64,000 bases of DNA. It comes from Mycolicibacterium hippocampi (GTDB lineage Bacteria; Actinomycetota; Actinomycetes; Mycobacteriales; Mycobacteriaceae). The position numbers and the translations under genes are program-made. The notes under the pieces are model-generated. The model had not been told where the DNA came from, made no database searches, and worked only from the letters and a program-made list of their open reading frames with translations. Positions 16,357 through 25,316 of this stretch are shown in pieces. The stretch lies in the NCBI RefSeq assembly GCF_010723735.1, contig NZ_BLLB01000002.1, positions 4,154,001 to 4,218,000 on the forward strand, given 5' to 3'. Position 1 is the first letter of the stretch; the number at the start of each line of letters is the position of its first letter.

Positions 16357-17349
16357 TCAGCGCCCCCTTGCAAGCGCGTACACAGTGTTCGCCATGTCCA
16401 TGAGTTCCGGGGTTATCATGTTGCCTCCGTATTCTGTCCAGCACCAGCTTCGCGCGATGCCCTTTCCTGACGAGGCGCTCGTCAGTGGACCAAAGGTGTG
16501 GAGCGGGCTACCGCTCGAGTCGAACGACATGGTGTAGACGTCGGATCCCATCGACGTATCGAGACCGACGAGCCTTCCGCGATCATCGAAAGTCGGCTTG
16601 GCGACGACGTCCTTATGCGTCGTGGTGACACCGTCTTTTAGTTGATAGCCCGGCCCGAAGGACACGCCGTCTCGCCCCTGCCAGAAGCTGCCGCCGCCGA
16701 GCTCGCCGTCGGCGAACTCGTGCAACCACGAAACCCACATCCCTTGCAGGTGTCGCACGATCGGTAGCTCGGTGTAGATCGTGCCCGCCGGACCGTAAGC
16801 GAAGTCCTGGTGGGCGTATCCCGATACCTCGACACCGTTGACCTTCCCGGTGGCGTACATCAGTTCGTGCCGGTAGTAGACGTCGGCATCGATTCCCTCT
16901 TGGGGTGGAACGTGGGTGAAGACGATGTCACTCACCGTCCGGCCGTGGAGTTCCCACCGGTTGCTGGCGTCGTACCAGTGAAAGCCGTCGGCATCCCGCT
17001 CGATTCGGCCGCTTGCATAGGTCAGTTGCACATTGCTTCCAGCGTCGAGCAACTGCATGGGTTCGAACCAGTCGAGCGTCGAGTACTCCGGGAAAAGGTG
17101 CGTGGCGTCGACCTCCATTCCCTTTTGCAAGGACCGGAATCCGCAGATCGGCGACACCACGTGGGTCATCCCCGGGACGAAGTCGTCGCATCCGCGCACC
17201 CCCCAGTAGTCGTTACCCTCCGAGTCGCTGACGACCCCACCCAACCAGATGCCGCATAATCCCTGCGCTGAATCAGGCCGCCAGTCACGCCGGTAGTGAT
17301 CCAACGTCGGGGTTTGGCTGGTGATGTCGAAGTCAACCTGCTCGTACAT
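16357..17349 (-). CDS. Conserved protein of unknown function in car operon (330 aa)
   Basis: The protein is rich in Trp, Tyr and Gly and has regular beta-type segments (GLCGIWLGGVVSDSEGNDYW, WYDASNRWELHGR, GVEVSGYAHQDFAYGPAG, MWVSWLHEFADGELGGGSFW). The spacing of GY..D and W-W-F motifs recalls the lipocalin-like AttH / hydroxyneurosporene-synthase group, but I cannot confirm this. No signal peptide and no clear catalytic triad were seen. It begins 18 bp after the car stop and is probably co-transcribed, so it may act on the acid or aldehyde of the CAR reaction. Confidence is high that it is a gene, low on function. Confidence 0.75.
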   Translation of the reverse strand: MYEQVDFDITSQTPTLDHYRRDWRPDSAQGLCGIWLGGVVSDSEGNDYWGVRGCDDFVPGMTHVVSPICGFRSLQKGMEVDATHLFPEYSTLDWFEPMQLLDAGSNVQLTYASGRIERDADGFHWYDASNRWELHGRTVSDIVFTHVPPQEGIDADVYYRHELMYATGKVNGVEVSGYAHQDFAYGPAGTIYTELPIVRHLQGMWVSWLHEFADGELGGGSFWQGRDGVSFGPGYQLKDGVTTTHKDVVAKPTFDDRGRLVGLDTSMGSDVYTMSFDSSGSPLHTFGPLTSASSGKGIARSWCWTEYGGNMITPELMDMANTVYALARGR

Positions 17350-17367
17350 GAATCTCTCTTTCTCGGG

Positions 17368-20300
17368 TTAATCGATGGACGGACGGGAGATCACGCGTGA
17401 GGCCGCCGTCAAGAGTCCCAGGCACTCGAGGTCGGACACGTACTTCTCGATGATCGAACGGTCGATACCGGGGATCTCGCCATCGACACCGATACCGGCC
17501 TTCGACACCGCAGTTCGGAACCGGTCGGTCGGCGCAAACGATCCCCGCACCGGCGGTTGGGGATGCCGGTAGCTGGCGAGCAGAGGCAGCAGCGAGGCCT
17601 GGCGCTGTTTCTCGGGCAGGTTCCTCAAGGCGATTTCGAAGCGCTCCAACCACTGCACATAGTCGTCGATACGCTCGACATGAACTCCGTAGTCGACCAT
17701 CCAGTCGACGAACGTATCGAGGCCGACCCCGTCGTCGTGTGGATTGACCACGTGAAACGTACGGAACCCCTCGAAGTCTCCCCATGCCGTCACCGTCAGG
17801 GTTGATACCGCATCGGCGACGAAATCCACCGACAGACCGTCGAAGTGGGCACGCGGTCGGCCGCCATCGGCATCACGTAGGTAGAACGACTCCGGCGCGA
17901 GCCCAGTGGCGCCGATGCTGAGAATGAGCCGAGTGACCATGTCGGGGAGGTTGAGTTGGCCGCGATACCGCGGGTCCGCCATGATCATGTCGCAGCGGAA
18001 GACGGTGACCGGGAGCCCACACAGGTCGTGTGCCTGTCGGAGCAGCACTTCGCCGGCCCACTTGCTGGTGGCATACCCGGTCGCGTAATTGTCGTCCAGC
18101 CGCCGGATTTGGCCGACACGACGAACATCGGCGTCTTCGTTGAACTGGCCGAAAGGTATCGCTGCGCCGACACCGACCGACGATACGAATGCGATCGGCT
18201 TCTGCCGAATCGACAAGGCCAGCTTTATGAGCTCCGCCGTACCGACGACGTTCGGGCCGAAGAGCTGGCGGTACGGCAACATGTGGTTCACCAGCGCAGC
18301 CGGATCGACGATCAGATCGACGGTTTCGGCCAGTCGTTCCCATATCACCGCATCGAGGCCGAGGTTGGCCTCGCTCTTGTCCCCGGCGAGCACCTCGAGG
18401 CGCTCCGATGCCAATGCCCCGTACCGCTGTAGGAGTGCGGGATCGCCGCTGTCGAACACATCGTCGAGTCGTCCTCGCGCGGATGCATCGTCCTTGGCAC
18501 GAATCAGGCAGATCACCTTGCCACCGGCTGATTCCATGCGACTGAGCCAGTCCAACAACAAGTACCGGCCGAGATACCCGGTGGCACCGGTCAACAACAC
18601 CGTTCGGACCTCGGAATGGGGATCCTCGAGAGTGCGCGCGCCCTCGATCGTGACGACGTCGATGAATTTGTCGAGCGTGAGATCACCAGCATCCACCTCG
18701 GTCACTGCCGGCCCGTGGACCGACTCGAATGTCGTTCCCGAAGTCGTTGATAGACGGTGTGTCTCGATATAGTCGGCAATGGACTGCATGTCACTGGCCG
18801 GGCTGATGATGGTTCCCACCGGGACGTCGAGCTCGAAGATGCTTGCCAGCTGATTTGCGAAGGTGAGCGCCGACAACGAGTCACCGCCGAGACCGGAGAA
18901 GTGCGCATCAGCAGGGACTTCCTCGATGGCTGTCCCCAGAAGTGCACTCGCGACGGCACAGACGGTATGCGCGGCGGGACGTAGGTGGGCCTCGGCACGC
19001 AGTTCGGCAAGCCGAGCCCCTTCGGCCTCGGCATGCTCGGCGTAAAGCTGCTCGAGTGGCTCGGAATACCGCTTCTTGAGATTGGGCCGCGACGGTTTGC
19101 GGACACCGCCGAGCAACCCGTTGTCGAGGGTGAAGGGTTCGAGTTCCACGAGAATGTCGCGCGGAATCTCGTAGGGCTCGAGTTTCGCTGAGCGGGCCGC
19201 CTCGCGGAGTGATCTCAGGATCAGCGGCTTCAGTTCGGAGATCGGTGCTTGGGAGCGAGCAGCGTCCGAGGGTACGACGACAGCGAGTAGATACGACCGC
19301 TCACTATTGCCGTACACGTAGATCTGTTCGACCGCGCGGCAATTGATGAACAGCGCCTCCAGCTTCGACACCGTGACAAACTCGCCCTGGGACAGCTTGA
19401 TCACATTGTTGCGCCGGTCGACGAATCGAACTTCGTCCGGTCCTGTCTCTGCGACGACGTCCCCGGTGCGGAAAAAGCCGTCCTCGTCGAAGACGTCGGC
19501 GGTGATTTCGGCCCGCTTGTAATAGCCACTGAACAGCGTGCGCGACTTGATCAGAAGCTCACCACGCGGATGAGGCCGGTCCGTGCTGAAGTATCCGAGT
19601 TCTGGCACGTCGGCGAGTTTGTAGTCGATCACTGGTGGCTTCTGCACCTTGCCGTCGATGACCACCGAACCGGACTCCGTGGCACCTAGCGCATTCATCA
19701 GGTGTGAATCGAGCAGTCTTTCGACCCACTCCGCGAGCTCGTCGGATATCGGTGCCGAGCCGGTCAGTGCGGTGATGAAGCGGCCGCCGAGCACGCGGGT
19801 GCGCAGGTCGGCGAGGATGGTTTCATCGTCGTCATCGGCACGCCTCTGGCGCTCTTTGGTGAACTGGCTGTACACCATCTCCCACACCCGCGGAACGAAG
19901 TTGAGCTGGGTGGGACGAACAAGGGCCAGGTCATCGAGGATGGTCGAGAGGTCACTTCTACCCGCGAAATACGCGATACCACCCGACCCCAGCGTCGCGT
20001 AGAGCATTGCGCGACCGGCAGTGTGACTCATAGGCATGTAGTTCAGGGTGATCGCCGGAAGTGCAAAACCTCGCTCCACCAGGACGGCTGCGGTCGCCGT
20101 CCACGCCGACTTGGCCAGGCTCTCAGAATGCATGGCGCCTTTGGGACTTCCGCTACTTCCCGACGTGTAGACGATCACCGCGAGTCGGTCGCCGTCGGGC
20201 GCAGGGTCTGGCGGCGTGGGCACTCCAGCCCCGCGGTCGATCGCTTGGGCGAGCGTCTCCAGGACGACGGAGCTGCCAGCCTCGGCGAGTCGCCGTCGGC

Positions 20301-20910
20301 AGGCTTCCTGCGCCTCGCTGTGGTCGTCGACCTCCGGGTCGTAGTCGAAGACGATCACCAAGTTCGGCGCGGGGCCGTCCAGTGCGATGGTGACGGCGGT
20401 GTCGAGGTGCTCGGCACTGCAGGCGATTACCGACGGCTGCGCCTCCTCGACGATGGTCAGCAGCTGACCGGCGGGAGCCCCCGCGTGCAGGGGCACCGAA
20501 ACCCCACCGAGCATGGGCACGGCCATGTCGATGGTCGTGTAGTCAACGCTGCAGAAGCCGAGTGTGGCGATGCGATCGCCCGAACGTGCGAAACCGTCGG
20601 CAAGCGCAGCTGCAGTGGCCGTTACCCGAGACCACAGCTCGGCGTAGGTGATGGTGTCGAATCGAGGCAGCACCTGCAGGCATCGCCGCCCATCGGCAGC
20701 AGCGACCAGCTCGGTGGCGCGTTGCCCCAGAGCAGGCCGGTCGGCGTAGCCCGTTGCCACCGTGCGCATCAGCTCCACCCAGCCGATGTCGCGATCGACG
20801 ATCGCTTCGCAGACAACTCGGTCAGGTAGCGACGCCACGAATTGCGGGTCGTTGGCCAGCAGATGGCTCACCTTGCGGGCAAGCTTCTCGCTCTCGCCGT
20901 CAACGAGCAC
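17368..20910 (-). CDS. car: Carboxylic acid reductase (CAR), 1180 aa
   Basis: This multidomain enzyme reduces acids to aldehydes with ATP and NADPH. The adenylation domain spans about 1-650, with YTSGSSGSPKGAMHSE from residue 248 and NALGATESGSV and YYKRAEITADVF further on. The carrier domain has LGGDSLSA with the phosphopantetheine Ser near 678. The reductase domain runs from about 770 to the end with GATGYLGR near 774 and YATSKW (Tyr946, Lys950). Length and domain order match actinobacterial CARs. It needs a phosphopantetheinyl transferase, which is not in the window. GTG 20910 is the start used. The substrate could be an aromatic or aliphatic acid. Confidence 0.96.
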   Translation of the reverse strand: MLVDGESEKLARKVSHLLANDPQFVASLPDRVVCEAIVDRDIGWVELMRTVATGYADRPALGQRATELVAAADGRRCLQVLPRFDTITYAELWSRVTATAAALADGFARSGDRIATLGFCSVDYTTIDMAVPMLGGVSVPLHAGAPAGQLLTIVEEAQPSVIACSAEHLDTAVTIALDGPAPNLVIVFDYDPEVDDHSEAQEACRRRLAEAGSSVVLETLAQAIDRGAGVPTPPDPAPDGDRLAVIVYTSGSSGSPKGAMHSESLAKSAWTATAAVLVERGFALPAITLNYMPMSHTAGRAMLYATLGSGGIAYFAGRSDLSTILDDLALVRPTQLNFVPRVWEMVYSQFTKERQRRADDDDETILADLRTRVLGGRFITALTGSAPISDELAEWVERLLDSHLMNALGATESGSVVIDGKVQKPPVIDYKLADVPELGYFSTDRPHPRGELLIKSRTLFSGYYKRAEITADVFDEDGFFRTGDVVAETGPDEVRFVDRRNNVIKLSQGEFVTVSKLEALFINCRAVEQIYVYGNSERSYLLAVVVPSDAARSQAPISELKPLILRSLREAARSAKLEPYEIPRDILVELEPFTLDNGLLGGVRKPSRPNLKKRYSEPLEQLYAEHAEAEGARLAELRAEAHLRPAAHTVCAVASALLGTAIEEVPADAHFSGLGGDSLSALTFANQLASIFELDVPVGTIISPASDMQSIADYIETHRLSTTSGTTFESVHGPAVTEVDAGDLTLDKFIDVVTIEGARTLEDPHSEVRTVLLTGATGYLGRYLLLDWLSRMESAGGKVICLIRAKDDASARGRLDDVFDSGDPALLQRYGALASERLEVLAGDKSEANLGLDAVIWERLAETVDLIVDPAALVNHMLPYRQLFGPNVVGTAELIKLALSIRQKPIAFVSSVGVGAAIPFGQFNEDADVRRVGQIRRLDDNYATGYATSKWAGEVLLRQAHDLCGLPVTVFRCDMIMADPRYRGQLNLPDMVTRLILSIGATGLAPESFYLRDADGGRPRAHFDGLSVDFVADAVSTLTVTAWGDFEGFRTFHVVNPHDDGVGLDTFVDWMVDYGVHVERIDDYVQWLERFEIALRNLPEKQRQASLLPLLASYRHPQPPVRGSFAPTDRFRTAVSKAGIGVDGEIPGIDRSIIEKYVSDLECLGLLTAASRVISRPSID

Positions 20911-21017
20911 GCGTTACCGCCGAACCGCGGTTCCAACCCGGCACCGATGTGCACTTCGCAACCCACATCGCCAACTCAGCGCCTCCCCTCGCAGGTCACA
21001 ACCGTCCATGTCACAAT

Positions 21018-21031
21018 TGCAGACATTCTAT
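21018..21031. promoter_or_regulatory. Candidate GntR operator upstream of car
   Basis: TGCAGACATTCTAT lies 108 bp upstream of the car GTG. Its reverse complement carries the core AGAATGTCT plus CA that is also present at 15074-15087 before gntR. Position and sharing support a role in car regulation; not proven. Confidence 0.45.
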
Positions 21032-21239
21032 GATTTGACCACCCTTTGCTCCTTCGCGTCTCGAATACAAGGCGGAAGAAGTGGTCGTCTCGACGCGATT
21101 GCGATCACTCCATCACGCATTCGCACGCTTGGCTCAAGCGCTCGTACTGCAACCCGGGCAGGCTATCTCCAGGCGCCGACGACCCCGTCGCTCGTCCGAA
21201 TTCCCATTGCCGACGATCAGGTATCCCGCCCGCACCGTC

Positions 21240-21375
21240 GGTACAGCTGATCAGCGGATGCACGAGGGGATCTCGAGTGGTCCAGCCCGCACAGAGCGTC
21301 GGCGAATCGGGGTCCGACTCCGTCAGCGTCAAGAGAAGTGCGGCGCGTTCAGCTGTGGCAACCGACACGCTTCGC
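21240..21375 (-). pseudogene. Relic of a mycothiol-dependent isomerase-type (TIGR03085-like) protein
   Basis: The minus strand reads ATAERAALLLTLTESDPDSP and then TLCAGWTTRDPLVHPL. This resembles the N-terminal helix and the TLCxGWTTRDLxxHL motif of the DinB-like maleylpyruvate isomerase family. After that the frame loses the family pattern, and the protein would end after fewer than 100 residues. It appears to be a truncated, decayed copy. Confidence 0.35.
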
Positions 21376-21812
21376 GGATAGCCATCCGCAGCCGCCGTGT
21401 TGAGAGGATTCTCCCGATGCCGGCCAACCACCAATCAATCCACGAAATCCCAACCGGCTCGGTTGTTCTTGAACGTGCGAGTCGGGAGCGTCACCCGTCG
21501 AATCTTTGCGAAAGCGAGATCGTTGGGCAGTCGCCCGACCGCGACGCGGGGAGTTCGGGCATCGAAACCGCCCTTCCCCCCAAGCAGACAGTGCGTACAC
21601 TCGGGGGCGATCGGTGAGTTCGATTGTCGGACTGCAGTAACGGACGATGCCTCGATTCCGGGTGTCAAAATCGGGGCCACCACCGTGAAGCTACCCATCG
21701 GTCGCAGTTCGCTTCTGCCCGGTCGCCCGTAGCCCGGTGCAACCCCTGCGTGGGCTCGTGATGGGAAAGCATCGGCAGTTGGTCGTCTGCCACGACGATG
21801 GCGACGTCCAGC

Positions 21813-22727
21813 TCACGGCACGTAAGACATTTCGTCGAAGATCGATCCCGGCACCAGCAGGTCCCCCGTGTCAGTGATCTCGTCCAGATGCGTCACAATG
21901 TCCTCAGCACTCAGAGATCCGGTAGGGCTATGCCAGCCGCGGGTGACGCCTATTTGCAGTGCCGCCACCCTGCCGCGAAAGGCACTAAGCGTCAGCCGCG
22001 TCCTGGTACACGCCTCACTGGCAAGAAACGCGACGACTGGCGCCACCTGGTCGACCCGCAAGGTGTCGAGGAATTCCCGGCCATCGGGTGTCTCCGCAGC
22101 CTCGGCCATCAATGCCATCGCCATCCGAGTTGCCGCCATCGGCATGATCGCATTTGCGGTGATGCCGTACTCCGCACCCTCCAACGCTACGACGTTCATC
22201 AGTCCGAGTATTCCCGTCTTGGCGGCTGCGTACCCGGCCAAGCGGGGTTGCCCGAAAACACCCGCGGCAGAGGAAACAAAGACGATGCGACCGAATCTCG
22301 CGTCCTTCATTCTTGCGAAAGCGGGACGGACGACGTGGAACGCCGCCAACAGGTGGTGGCGGAGCAGAGCCTCGAACCGGTCGGTCGGCCAGTCGTCGAA
22401 AGCGTCTTCGTGGATGATTCCAGCGTTCGCGACGACTGCATCCAGGCGGCCGTACTCGGCTAGCGCCAACTCGACTGCGTGCTGTCCCCCGGTCTCGGTG
22501 CTGGCATCAGTGGCGCATGCAACGGCACGCCCTCCGGCAGCGAGGATGGAATTCGCGACTTCATGTGCCGGCGCCGGATCGACACCGTGGCCCGCGGTGT
22601 CTGATCCGTTGTCATGCACTACGACGGCTGCGCCGCGCTGTGCCAGCTCACGGCAATAGGCCTCGCCTAGTCCACGGCCACCGCCGGTGACGAGTACAAC
22701 TCGGTCGGCGAATGAGATGCGGTTCAT
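21813..22727 (-). CDS. SDR, MFE-2/17-beta-HSD4-like (304 aa)
   Basis: TGGGRGLGEAYCREL starts near 14, followed by the long loop VVVHDNGSDTAGHGVDP that is typical of the dehydrogenase part of peroxisomal multifunctional enzyme type 2. ANAGI, SSAAGVFGQP and YAAAK (Tyr165, Lys169) follow. The last 60 residues include ACTRTRLTLSAFRGRVAALQ, also found in that group, whose members oxidise 3-hydroxyacyl-CoA. That would fit beta-oxidation of a side chain, but there is no hydratase domain here. It lies 156 bp downstream of the DAPDH-like gene and may be in its transcript. Confidence 0.92.
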   Translation of the reverse strand: MNRISFADRVVLVTGGGRGLGEAYCRELAQRGAAVVVHDNGSDTAGHGVDPAPAHEVANSILAAGGRAVACATDASTETGGQHAVELALAEYGRLDAVVANAGIIHEDAFDDWPTDRFEALLRHHLLAAFHVVRPAFARMKDARFGRIVFVSSAAGVFGQPRLAGYAAAKTGILGLMNVVALEGAEYGITANAIMPMAATRMAMALMAEAAETPDGREFLDTLRVDQVAPVVAFLASEACTRTRLTLSAFRGRVAALQIGVTRGWHSPTGSLSAEDIVTHLDEITDTGDLLVPGSIFDEMSYVP

Positions 22728-22825
22728 GACGATCGGAACAGCCCCTTCCCGGACGGTAGCAAGTCAAGCATCGTGTCAGTTCCCGGTGGTGCATCCGATA
22801 GGTCGTATCGAGGGCGCCGCGTGCT

Positions 22826-22838
22826 CCCCGTAGCGGGG
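22826..22838 (-). terminator. Possible hairpin downstream of DAPDH-like paralog 3
   Basis: CCCCGTAGCGGGG forms a 5-bp GC stem with a 3-nt loop, about 45 bp after the stop at 22884 in the minus-strand transcript. There is no U-tract. It may terminate or attenuate the P450/DAPDH-like transcript before the SDR at 22727. Confidence 0.3.
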
Positions 22839-22883
22839 GCCACCCACACCACCGGCCGCGACGAGTAGGAATCTGGGCGACAT

Positions 22884-23945
22884 TCAGCGCTCATGGAGCC
22901 GGTAGTGGGTTCTGTGTGATGTGAACGGAGCCATGGCAGACAAATCGTAGAGCCCCGGGGCGGCCGCCAACACCACGGGAATCGCATTGATCGCGTGCAT
23001 GGCTGTGGCCAGACAACCTTGTTCCGCGTGGTCCTCGTCCTGCGAACCGATCACCAAGTGCAATCGCAGATTCGGCTCGCCCGAAAAGGTGACCTCGTAG
23101 CCGATTTCGGTCGGCCACTCCGGTGCCAGGTCATCGGCCATGCGGGTGAGGTGTTCAACGGACAGTGTCACCTCGCCGCAGTCGGCCACCACTCCGAAGC
23201 GCATCGCGCCCACCGTTCCCTCAGGGATCTCACCGGCTGCCACCGACAACGCCCTCGGCGTCGTGGCGACCTCGCGGTACCCCTCGACGCCGCGGATGCG
23301 CAGGCCCAGCGCCTGAGCGAGCACGGTGGCGCTGCCGATCCAGGCACTGGCGGCATATTCGGTGTTCGTGAGCAACGGAGTGGTGTCCTCGGGCGGGAAG
23401 CCGAAACCCATCGCGTTGAAGATCAGGTCGTGACTTGCATAGGTGGAGTAGTTCAGCACTTCGCGGACATCGATGCGGCCGGCGCGCGCGGTGATCCGCG
23501 ACAGGATCGGGGCGAGCGACTCGCCGACGAAACCTGGATACAGACCCAGGCCCAGGAACGTCGAGTTACCTGTGCCGCAGGATGTTTCGATAGCATCGGC
23601 CAGTGCTGCGTCCAGAGAACGTGGGTGGACGAAACGACTACCGGTGGTGATCACGTTCTTTCCGGACGCCAGGAGGTCGCAGACGTCGGCGAAACATCCG
23701 GGTGTGTCGGTTTCGACCTTGCCCATGTAGAGCACCACATCGGCGTCTGTGGCCAGCAGTGCGTCGCGGTCGTCGGTCGCCGATACGCCGATCTCGGAAA
23801 TCCCACACAGAGAGCCCGCATCCACACCTGACTTGGCGGGGTCGTACACGCGCACGCCCACCAGGTCCAGATCATCTCGGGCGATGACGTGGCGGAGCGA
23901 CATCGTTCCGGTCACGCCGGTGGCCCACTGAATGACTCGTGTCAT
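22884..23945 (-). CDS. DAPDH-like NAD(P)-dependent oxidoreductase, paralog 3 (353 aa)
   Basis: MTRVIQWATGVTGTMSLRHV opens the Rossmann domain, followed by VGVRVYDPAKSGVDAGSL and SGKNVITTGSRFVHPR. FLGLGLYPGFVGESLAPIL is the region that corresponds to the substrate pocket in the family. The C-terminus has ATAMHAINAIPVVLAAAPGL. ATG 23945 has GAGGA 6 bp upstream and lies 8 bp after the P450 stop; a TTG at 23963 would overlap the P450 and is less likely. It is co-transcribed with the P450, the closest P450/DAPDH-like coupling in the window. Confidence 0.9.
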   Translation of the reverse strand: MTRVIQWATGVTGTMSLRHVIARDDLDLVGVRVYDPAKSGVDAGSLCGISEIGVSATDDRDALLATDADVVLYMGKVETDTPGCFADVCDLLASGKNVITTGSRFVHPRSLDAALADAIETSCGTGNSTFLGLGLYPGFVGESLAPILSRITARAGRIDVREVLNYSTYASHDLIFNAMGFGFPPEDTTPLLTNTEYAASAWIGSATVLAQALGLRIRGVEGYREVATTPRALSVAAGEIPEGTVGAMRFGVVADCGEVTLSVEHLTRMADDLAPEWPTEIGYEVTFSGEPNLRLHLVIGSQDEDHAEQGCLATAMHAINAIPVVLAAAPGLYDLSAMAPFTSHRTHYRLHER

Positions 23946-23953
23946 CGGTGTCC

Positions 23954-25192
23954 TCAATCCCAAACCACGTCAAGTCTGGACGGGGAGCGGAACATGGTGC
24001 CGGTGATGTACGGCGCTGGGGCCTCGGGATCCAGTCGAAGGCCTGGTAGCTCGTCGAATAGGGCGTTGAAGATCTTCGTGCTCTCCAAGCGCGCCAGATG
24101 CATCCCCAAGCACACATGCGCACCGTGCGCGAAACCGATGTGCGGCTTGCGCTCCCGAAAGATGTTGAACTGTTCCGGGTCTTTCCAGCGGCCTTCGTCG
24201 TGATTGGCGCTGCCCAGACTGAGCATCATGGTCGACCCTCGCGGAATGCGCACTCCGCCCAGTTCGGTATCGCAGGTGACCTCACGCATGAAGTTCAACA
24301 GCGGAGTCTCCCAGCGAATGCCCTCCTCGATGGCCTGCGGCAACAGACTCCGGTCGGTTCTCACCGCGTCGAGCTGGTCCGGGTGCGTCAACAATGCCAG
24401 GGCCAGGCTTGCCGTGGATCGAGAGGTGGTTTCCGCTCCGGCAGGCAACAGGTTTCGCATGAAGCCGTAGATCTGCTCGTCGGACATCTTCACGCCGTCG
24501 ACCTCAGCCGCAGCCAGAATCGAGACCATGTCGTCTTGCGGCGATCTCCGCTTTTCGGCCAAGATGCCGACGAAGTAGTCCTTCATCTGCGCCGAGGCCG
24601 TCATCGCGGCCTCCATGTCGGCACGAAACCCCAGCATGTCGATCGCCAGACGATGGAACCACAGAACGTCGGCCTCGGGGAGTCCCAACAGTGCAGCGAT
24701 CACCCGCACCGGAATCGGCATGAACACCGCGTCGACCAGATCTGCGCGCTTGTCCTCTTTGAACTTCGCGATGGTCTGGTCCACCAGTGGACCGACCAGT
24801 TCACCGTCCCATCGCTTCATCGACGAGCGGGCGAACGCGAACTCGTGCAACTTGCGGTACACGGCGTGCTCGGGCTCTTGCATCTCGAGAATCGTCGGAC
24901 CCTGCAGCGGACGCACGATGTCCTCGTAGCAGCGCGTGCTGAACGTGACGTTGTCGGTGAAGACCGCCTTGACCGTGTCGAAAGTGTAGGCGGTGAACGT
25001 CTGCGTTCCTTCGCCCGAGTTGCCGGTCAGGCCCATTTCCGGCCAGCCCGGATGGACCGGCGCCTGCGCGCGCAATTGCTTCAGCAGCGGATACGGGGAG
25101 GCGTCGCCGTCTGCCCCCATTCCCACGTTGAACCTGTCCTGCGCATCCCGGATGCTCTGCTCGAGCTCCTCGACGGTTGGCGATTCCACCAT
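23954..25192 (-). CDS. Cytochrome P450 (412 aa)
   Basis: It carries the I-helix motif AGAETTS at 251-257, ExxR (EEGIR) at 289-293 and the heme loop FAHGAHVCLG at 354-363 with Cys361. The N-terminus (MVESPTVEELEQSIRDAQDR, then SPYPLLKQLRAQAP) is complete. ATG 25192 is preferred because GAGGGG lies 7 bp upstream; the frame is open to 25207. It is the first gene of a minus-strand operon with the DAPDH-like gene, and its promoter region holds two tandem copies of the TetR-type operator at 25224-25266. No ferredoxin or reductase is adjacent. Its sequence is clearly different from the two P450s to the left. Confidence 0.95.
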   Translation of the reverse strand: MVESPTVEELEQSIRDAQDRFNVGMGADGDASPYPLLKQLRAQAPVHPGWPEMGLTGNSGEGTQTFTAYTFDTVKAVFTDNVTFSTRCYEDIVRPLQGPTILEMQEPEHAVYRKLHEFAFARSSMKRWDGELVGPLVDQTIAKFKEDKRADLVDAVFMPIPVRVIAALLGLPEADVLWFHRLAIDMLGFRADMEAAMTASAQMKDYFVGILAEKRRSPQDDMVSILAAAEVDGVKMSDEQIYGFMRNLLPAGAETTSRSTASLALALLTHPDQLDAVRTDRSLLPQAIEEGIRWETPLLNFMREVTCDTELGGVRIPRGSTMMLSLGSANHDEGRWKDPEQFNIFRERKPHIGFAHGAHVCLGMHLARLESTKIFNALFDELPGLRLDPEAPAPYITGTMFRSPSRLDVVWD

Positions 25193-25223
25193 GCGGCGAC
25201 CCCTCACTACTTCGGAACACGCT

Positions 25224-25244
25224 CAACATACACCCTGGTGGTTG
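25224..25244. promoter_or_regulatory. TetR-type operator copy 1 (tandem)
   Basis: The site begins AACATAC one base in and ends GGTTG. It matches the 21-bp palindromic pattern of the copies at 25246 and 27530 in all but three of the constrained positions. It lies between the P450 start (25192) and the second copy, one base apart, so the two centres are 22 bp apart, about two helical turns on the same face. Confidence 0.55.
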
Positions 25245-25245
25245 C

Positions 25246-25266
25246 GAACATACATCATGTAGGTTG
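25246..25266. promoter_or_regulatory. TetR-type operator copy 2 (tandem)
   Basis: The core AACATACATCATGTAGGTT is nearly symmetric (pattern AACNTNCATNATGNANGTT). It is the best palindrome of the three copies. It lies midway in the divergent promoter between the P450 (minus) and the DAPDH-like gene (plus, TTG 25317). The same core, with one base changed, occurs at 27530-27550 before the tetR gene, which suggests the TetR encoded at 27564 binds it. Confidence 0.65.
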
Positions 25267-25316
25267 ATTGATCGGGCAGGTTGACCACCTTCGAAAGCAC
25301 TACCAGGAGTGATCGA

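Larger units (their letters stand above)
20911..21812. other. Gene-poor stretch upstream of car
   Basis: About 900 bp without an intact gene. It contains the candidate GntR site at 21018 and a decayed fragment at 21240-21375. The other open frames here are short, low in protein-like composition and mutually overlapping, so I leave them out. Confidence 0.6.

Noticed and set aside
24098..25267. Plus-strand frame opposite the P450 at 23954
   Set aside because: Rich in Arg, His and Gly without domains; the P450 is unambiguous.
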